18,726 nt of DNA from CALJIC01 sp039805565 (GTDB lineage Bacteria; Chloroflexota; Chloroflexia; Chloroflexales; Roseiflexaceae), in the NCBI GenBank assembly GCA_039805565.1, contig JBDLTZ010000041.1:1-18726 (forward strand), read 5' to 3'. Positions 14,948-18,726 of this stretch are shown here, one piece after another. The notes beneath the pieces were generated by a model that saw only the letters and a program-made list of their open reading frames with translations, made no database searches and was not told where the DNA came from. A program made the translations under genes and the position numbers. How positions within the stretch are numbered: position 1 is the stretch's first letter; the number at the start of each line of letters is the position of its first letter.

Positions 14948-15033
14948 AGAGCTGTGCATAGCCAAACCTGGCCAGGCTGTTGTCGAAGGGGCCGAGTGGG
15001 AGCGGGGGGGTGATGTGCGGAAGAACGGAGCGC

Positions 15034-15063
15034 GGGACGTGGTCCCCTCAGCGTGAGTATAGA
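15034..15063 (+). promoter_or_regulatory. GGGAC-GTG-GTCCC palindrome overlapping a possible hsp20 promoter
   Basis: GGGAC (15034-15038) and GTCCC (15042-15046) flank GTG. TATAGA (15058-15063) could be a -10, which places the expected -35 at about 15035-15040, inside the palindrome; an activator or repressor bound there would control this promoter. The half-sites equal those of the mycobacterial DosR box (GGGACTWWAGTCCC), but the centre is three bases rather than four. A transcript from here would have a leader of about 280 bases. Confidence 0.4.
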
Positions 15064-15066
15064 TCG

Positions 15067-15176
15067 GCGTGGCGGGTGGAGCGAAACAGATCCGCCACGC
15101 GGGGTTGCGAACTGGTCACCGTGCGGGTCGGCGCGGCCAGCTTCCAGGTGCACAGAGCGCCACGCGGCGTGGCGGA
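15067..15176. repeat. repeated GCGTGGCG / CGCCACGC inverted motif upstream of hsp20
   Basis: GCGTGGCGG occurs at 15067-15075, its complement CCGCCACGC at 15092-15100, CGCCACGC at 15158-15165 and GCGTGGCGGA at 15167-15176. The last two make a perfect 8-bp inverted repeat with a one-base centre, and the first two a 9-bp stem with a 16-base loop. The arrangement suits regulator binding, or alternative stems in a long hsp20 leader RNA. Confidence 0.5.
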
Positions 15177-15350
15177 AGCGCTATGCCGATCCCCGCCAGA
15201 AGTGCTAGAGTGCGTTCGGACGGCTGGTGGCGGTTTGAATCGATATGCCTTTGAGGCAGTGCGGCGCCTCCGTTCCCCGTCATCCTACCTCACATCCCCC
15301 CCGACGCGCACCGATGGCACCTGGCTGCCTCCTCGTCCATGAGGTGTGCC

Positions 15351-15827
15351 ATGCCCACTGAGATCGAACGCCGGACTCCGTTCCGCGAGATGATGGCACT
15401 GCGCGACCGCGTCGATCGCCTGATCGAAAGCGCCCTCGCGCGGCCGCGCGGGGAGTGGTTCGCCACCATCTTCGACTACCCCGCGCTTGACATGTACGAG
15501 ACCGACGACCAGATCAAGATCGACGTCCCGCTGCCTGGCATGAAGCCGGAGGAGGTCGAGGTGACCGTCACCGGCGACGTGCTCACCATCAAAGGTGAGC
15601 GCAGGGCCAAGGAGGAGGTCAAGGACGAGCACTACTACTACCGCGAGACCCACTATGGCGCGTACACCCGCACCGTCACGCTGCCGGAGACCGCCGAGAA
15701 AGAGCACCCCGAGGCCACGTGCGCGGACGGCGTGCTGACGGTCACCTTCCCCAAGGTCACGCCAAAGGAGACAAAGCGGGTCGAGGTCAAGTCGGCAGAG
15801 CCGCACGATGTCCCGGTTGCCGGTTAG
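15351..15827 (+). CDS. Hsp20 / alpha-crystallin small heat-shock protein
   Basis: A 158-residue ATP-independent holdase. The alpha-crystallin domain spans about residues 46-148: LDMYETDDQIKIDVPLPGMKPEEVEVTVTGDVLTIKGER, then YYRETHYGAYTRTVTLPE, and the signature DGVLTVTFPK at 127-135. The V-E-V in KRVEVK can serve as the C-terminal I/V-x-I/V anchor. ATG 15351 is preferred over the upstream 15339 because GAGGTG lies just before it. GroEL follows 106 bases downstream on the same strand, so client hand-over from holdase to chaperonin is plausible. Regulation is probably through the structured upstream region; no CIRCE site was found. Confidence 0.95.
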   Translation: MPTEIERRTPFREMMALRDRVDRLIESALARPRGEWFATIFDYPALDMYETDDQIKIDVPLPGMKPEEVEVTVTGDVLTIKGERRAKEEVKDEHYYYRETHYGAYTRTVTLPETAEKEHPEATCADGVLTVTFPKVTPKETKRVEVKSAEPHDVPVAG

Positions 15828-15933
15828 TCCGACGAGGATGTGGTCCGACTACCAGCCGTCCTCCACGGGATCGTTCCGTCCGAGGCAGGGATTCGGCAGG
15901 GCTCGGGCGCTCAGCACGCAAGGGAGGCGCGCG

Positions 15934-17571
15934 ATGTCAGCCAAGCAGGTGATCAGTGACGAACGCGTCCGCGACGCGCTGCACCACGGTGTCTCCGTCC
16001 TGGCGCGGGCCGTCCGCACCACGCTCGGTCCCAAGGGCCGCAACATCGCCCTTGCTACCGCCTGGGGTGCGACGACCGTTACCCACGACGGCGTGACGGT
16101 GGCCAGGGATATCGAGCTCGCGGACCCGTTCGAGAACATCGGCGCGCAGCTGCTCAAGCAGGCGGCCAGTACGACCAGCGACGTCGCCGGCGACGGGACA
16201 ACGTCATCGACTGTACTCGCCGAGGCGCTGGTGGACGAAGGCTTGACGCTGGTCTCGGCCGGCGCCAGCCCGCTGCTCCTCAAGCGCGGTCTGGACCGCG
16301 GCGTTCGGGCACTGGTGGACGAGATACACCGACAGGCGGTCCCGATCGTCGGCCGGGCACAGATTGCGCAGATCGCGACCGTCTCGGCGGAGGATGTGGA
16401 GATCGGTGAGCTGCTCGCGACGCTCATCGACGCGCTCGGCCGCGACGCGGTGATCACGGTGGAGGAGGGCAGAGGCCTCGCGCTGGAGCACGAGCTGGTC
16501 GAGGGGATGCAGCTCGACCGTGGCTACAGCTCGCCCTACTTCCTTACCGACACCACCATAATGGTTGCCGAGCTTGACGAGCCGGCGATCCTGATCACCG
16601 ACAAGAAGATCAGCGGGGTTGCCGAGCTGCTGCCCCTCCTGGAGGTTGTCCTGCGGAGCGGCACGAAGGACCTGCTCATCATCGCCGAGGACGTCGACGG
16701 CGAGGCCCTCGCTACGCTCATCGTCAACAAGCTGCGCGGCGTCATCAAGGCCCTGGTCGTCAAGGCGCCCGGCTTCGGCGACCGCCGCATGGCGATGCTC
16801 GAGGACATCGCGATCCTCACGGGCGGTGCTGTGATCAGCGAGGAGACCGGGCGCACACTGCTGAGCGTGACGCCGGCGGATCTGGGCCGCGCGCGGCGAG
16901 TGCGCGCCGACAAGGATACCACCACGATTGTCGAGGGCCGCGGCGATAGGCAGGCCATACGGGCGCGCGTCTCCCAGCTCAAGCAACAGAGCGACGTGGT
17001 GACCTCCGACTACGATAGAGAGAAGCTGCGGGAGCGGTCGGCTGCGCTCGCGGGCGGCGTGGCGGTGATCAGGGTCGGCGCGCCGACCGAGACCGCGATG
17101 AAGGAGCGCAAGGCGCGGCTCGAGGACGCGCTGCACGCAACTCGCGCTGCTCTGGAGGAGGGCATCGTCACAGGCGGCGGCGTCGCCTACATGAACCTCG
17201 CAGGTGCGCTGGACGCGGTGCCGACGACCTTTGACGAGGACCGGATGGCGCTCACGATGCTGCGGCGGGCGCTCGAGCAACCGACGCGCCAGATCGTGGC
17301 GAACGCCGGGCTCGACGGCGGGCTCGCCGTCGAGGAGATCCAGCGCCGGCAGCACGAGAGCGGCGTGCGCAGCATCGGGTACGACGTCATGCGCGGCGCG
17401 TACGGCGACCTGGTTGCCTGGGGGGTGATCGACCCGGCCAAGGTGGTCCGCACGGCGCTTGAGAACGCGGTGAGTGTGGCCGGCATGATCCTCTCGACAG
17501 AGGTGCTGATCGCCGAGGTGCCGGAGAGCAGCGCGCGTGATGATGAGCCCGCGTCAGAGACGACGTTCTAG
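15934..17571 (+). CDS. groEL: GroEL-type 60 kDa chaperonin (orphan copy without adjacent groES)
   Basis: A 545-residue chaperonin subunit; ATG 15934 follows AGGGAGG by six bases. Nucleotide-binding elements are present: TTLGPKGRN at 29-37, Asp52 in THDGVTVAR, GDGTTSSTVLAEAL from residue 86, and EEGIVTGGGVAY near the C-terminal catalytic region. The apical and intermediate domain landmarks LEHELVEGMQLDRGYSSPYF, KAPGFGDRR and AMKERKARLEDALHATRAA are normal. The C-terminus ends SSARDDEPASETTF instead of the Gly-Gly-Met tail typical of main copies, and no groES is in the window. Together these suggest a secondary, stress-associated paralogue of a main groESL operon elsewhere. It probably shares transcription with hsp20. 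Confidence 0.97.
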   Translation: MSAKQVISDERVRDALHHGVSVLARAVRTTLGPKGRNIALATAWGATTVTHDGVTVARDIELADPFENIGAQLLKQAASTTSDVAGDGTTSSTVLAEALVDEGLTLVSAGASPLLLKRGLDRGVRALVDEIHRQAVPIVGRAQIAQIATVSAEDVEIGELLATLIDALGRDAVITVEEGRGLALEHELVEGMQLDRGYSSPYFLTDTTIMVAELDEPAILITDKKISGVAELLPLLEVVLRSGTKDLLIIAEDVDGEALATLIVNKLRGVIKALVVKAPGFGDRRMAMLEDIAILTGGAVISEETGRTLLSVTPADLGRARRVRADKDTTTIVEGRGDRQAIRARVSQLKQQSDVVTSDYDREKLRERSAALAGGVAVIRVGAPTETAMKERKARLEDALHATRAALEEGIVTGGGVAYMNLAGALDAVPTTFDEDRMALTMLRRALEQPTRQIVANAGLDGGLAVEEIQRRQHESGVRSIGYDVMRGAYGDLVAWGVIDPAKVVRTALENAVSVAGMILSTEVLIAEVPESSARDDEPASETTF

Positions 17572-17630
17572 CTGCAGCGCTCGCGATGAAGCCGGCGGCC
17601 GGAGGTCGTCGGGCCCGACGAGCAGCGTAG

Positions 17631-17877
17631 AGAGAGCTGGTGGCGGCGTGCGACACCATCAAGGCCGCCAAGCCCGACATGACCTGCATCGCCCTCGGCT
17701 CCAGGGAGAAGTGGGGCGACGCGACAGCATCCTGCTCCAGGAGGGCGGCACCGACTACTACGTCCAGCTCTACAAAGGTGAGGTCGAGGCGCGGACCACC
17801 GCTCGCACGGGCAATGTGACGGGCAGGTGGGGATCTGGCCGCGCCGGGCAGCCCTACAGGCCCAAAGGAGGAAGGCG
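17631..17877 (+). pseudogene. broken small ORF of unknown family between groEL and the chagasin-like gene
   Basis: The 306-base gap after groEL is not featureless. From 17631 one frame encodes RELVAACDTIKAAKPDMTCIALGSREKWGD (to 17720), and a second frame continues naturally with SILLQEGGTDYYVQLYKGEVEARTTARTGNVTGRW. A one-base deletion or two-base insertion in GACGCGAC (17718-17725) would join them into about 70 residues. The first frame has a stop at 17628-17630, so the start would be GTG 17640 or ATG 17679. No family recognised. The remaining bases to 17877 hold only the next gene's AAAGGAGG. Confidence 0.35.
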
Positions 17878-18276
17878 ATGGTACGCTTGCGGCTGCTATG
17901 TGTGCTGGCGGGGTGCTTCGTTCTCCTCGCATGCGGCGCCGAGCCCTCGCGCACCGTTCAGGTGAGCGAGCAGGAGCCGGGCCGGACAGTCGAGCTTCGC
18001 CGCGGCGATCAGCTCGTGATCGTCCTCGATGGCAACCCAACGACTGGGTATGTGTGGGAGCAGGTTGGTGGCGATGCCAGCGTGATCGTGCCGGCCGGTG
18101 AACCGACATTCGTTCCGGACTCGTCGGCGCTCGGCTCAGGCGGCACGGTCACTATGCGGTTCAGCCCGGCTGGGATAGGCGTAACCCAGCTGCGGCTGGC
18201 GTACCATCGCACGTTCGAACCGAACGACCCGCCCCTGAAGACCTTCGACGTAACCGTGGTCGTCAGCGACCGGTGA
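17878..18276 (+). CDS. chagasin-family (I42) cysteine-peptidase-inhibitor-like lipoprotein
   Basis: A 132-residue exported protein; ATG 17878 has AAAGGAGG six bases upstream. The N-terminus has basic residues, a hydrophobic stretch and a lipobox LLAC with Cys19, so it should be lipid-anchored outside the membrane. The mature part has the three chagasin loop elements: NPTTGYVW (53-60), GSGGT (86-90), and an Arg-bearing loop YHRTFEP (109-115) in the place of the RPW loop. These are the loops that enter papain-like active sites. Family members occur in bacteria lacking papain-like targets, so the true partner is unknown. Its placement after groEL may be incidental. Confidence 0.88.
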   Translation: MVRLRLLCVLAGCFVLLACGAEPSRTVQVSEQEPGRTVELRRGDQLVIVLDGNPTTGYVWEQVGGDASVIVPAGEPTFVPDSSALGSGGTVTMRFSPAGIGVTQLRLAYHRTFEPNDPPLKTFDVTVVVSDR

Positions 18277-18320
18277 AGCGCAGCTCTCGCAGCGCCCTGC
18301 CCTACCCCTTCCCGCGCCGG

Positions 18321-18726
18321 CTACAGCTTGTACCCCAGCGTCCGCAGGAGCTCCCTTCGCCAGGCGACGTCGCGCTCGCCCTCGGCGCCCAGAGGAGAGG
18401 CTCCATCGACGACGCCCAGGATGCCGCGCCCCTGCGACGTCTCCGCGATGATCACCTCGGTCGGGTTCGCGGTAGCGCAGAAGATCCGGCAGACCTCAGG
18501 CGTCATCTTGATGGCGTTCAGGACGTTGATGGGGTAGAAGCCACAGCCAAGAACGATGATGAAGCTGTGGCCAGCTCCCAGCGCAAGCGCGTTCTCGCGT
18601 GCCAGCGCCACCAGAGTGGCGTCAGTCCCGGAACAACGAACGAGCCGCGCACCGGAGGCCTCGCAGAATGCAAGGCGATGATCACAAACGCCGTCTTCTC
18701 GACGGTGGTCCGTATTCAGCGAGAGC
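18321..18726 (-). CDS. adenosine-specific kinase family protein (partial, 5' end at or beyond window edge)
   Basis: The C-terminal three quarters are clear: LAFCEASGARLVRCSG, then ALARENALALGAGHSFIIVLG, FYPINVLNAIKMTPEVCRIFCATANPTEVIIAET, GRGILGVVDGASPLG and a final LGYKL before the stop at 18323-18321. These are near-diagnostic of the small (about 160-residue) adenosine-specific kinase family characterised in archaea and common in thermophiles. Conservation starts at about 18674. The frame remains open to 18726, but the last 50 or so bases do not resemble the expected N-terminal GQ-HF-K-TVED region, so a frameshift or a divergent N-terminus is possible. A GTG at 18611 is in frame but lies inside the conserved part. 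It converges on the lipoprotein gene across 44 bases. Confidence 0.85.
   Translation of the reverse strand, partial: LSLNTDHRREDGVCDHRLAFCEASGARLVRCSGTDATLVALARENALALGAGHSFIIVLGCGFYPINVLNAIKMTPEVCRIFCATANPTEVIIAETSQGRGILGVVDGASPLGAEGERDVAWRRELLRTLGYKL

Larger units (their letters stand above)
14809..15350. promoter_or_regulatory. 542-base divergent control region between the SPW gene and hsp20
   Basis: No convincing gene on either strand; the reading frames here lack family sequence and ribosome-binding sites. It holds a perfect hairpin (14926-14947), a CCTGGCCAGG palindrome (14967-14976), a GGGAC-GTG-GTCCC palindrome (15034-15046) next to a TATAGA (15058-15063), four occurrences of a GCGTGGCG-type motif (15067-15176) and TGCTAGAGT, an extended -10-like element (15203-15211). 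No CIRCE element was found upstream of hsp20 or groEL. Confidence 0.6.

Noticed and set aside
15195..15260. Possible CIRCE (HrcA) element or tRNA T-arm upstream of hsp20 (AGTGCTAGAGTGC; GGTTTGAATCG).
   Set aside because: The CIRCE match has only one half-site-like piece with no inverted partner at nine bases. The T-loop has TTTGAAT instead of TTCRANY and no pairing stem or cloverleaf.
1..18726. CRISPR array, insertion sequence, integrase or attachment-site duplication.
   Set aside because: No regularly spaced repeats, no transposase or integrase-like protein and no terminal inverted repeats were found on reading both strands.

Overview
The window is G+C-rich (about two thirds by eye), densely packed DNA from a bacterial chromosome. 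The gene mix points to a free-living, oxygen-tolerant Chloroflexota (Thermomicrobia-like) or possibly Actinomycetota lineage. The mix includes an LLM-class F420/FMN oxidoreductase, an SPW-repeat protein, a COG1926 phosphoribosyltransferase, a bacterial release-factor-like baeRF, an FdxA-type ferredoxin, tandem-domain Usp and an orphan GroEL. No rRNA gene was found to settle the taxonomy. No tRNA, CRISPR array or transposase was recognised.

Layout. (1) 1-9860, all plus strand: the 3' part of a SufB/SufD Fe-S assembly gene, a tiny coupled ORF and a VIT1/CCC1-like C-terminal membrane protein. These are followed by a GNAT-like protein, a phosphoribosyltransferase, a baeRF protein, an APH-fold kinase and an APS-kinase-like P-loop kinase. 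Next come a PNPOx-like flavin-barrel gene with an in-frame amber stop, a B12-binding-type radical SAM protein, a GyrI-like gene broken by a stop plus a frameshift, and a tandem universal stress protein. (2) 9892-14808, all minus strand, read from right to left: SPW-repeat membrane protein, 7Fe-type ferredoxin, a DUF5519 remnant running in frame into a ketopantoate-reductase-like protein, an NHL-repeat protein, an MGDG-synthase-like glycosyltransferase broken by a frameshift, and the LLM oxidoreductase. Start/stop overlaps or very short gaps link the last four into one unit. (3) 14809-15350, a 542-base divergent intergenic region with a GGGAC/GTCCC palindrome, a perfect 9-bp hairpin and a repeated inverted motif. 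(4) 15351-18276, plus strand: Hsp20, GroEL, a broken small ORF and a chagasin-like lipoprotein. (5) At the right edge, minus strand, an adenosine-specific-kinase family gene.

How it may work together. Most genes belong to families known from dormancy, hypoxia and proteostasis: Hsp20, GroEL, Usp, baeRF (relatives include ribosome-hibernation factors), FdxA ferredoxin, COG1926 phosphoribosyltransferase, APH plus P-loop kinase, and flavin split-barrel protein. From memory, the same families recur in the mycobacterial DosR dormancy regulon. The palindrome upstream of hsp20 resembles, but does not match exactly, the DosR half-sites. I infer a stress-survival island. Several reading frames are broken (6441, 8566, about 8632, about 11725, about 17720), so either parts of the island are decaying or the assembly contains small errors.
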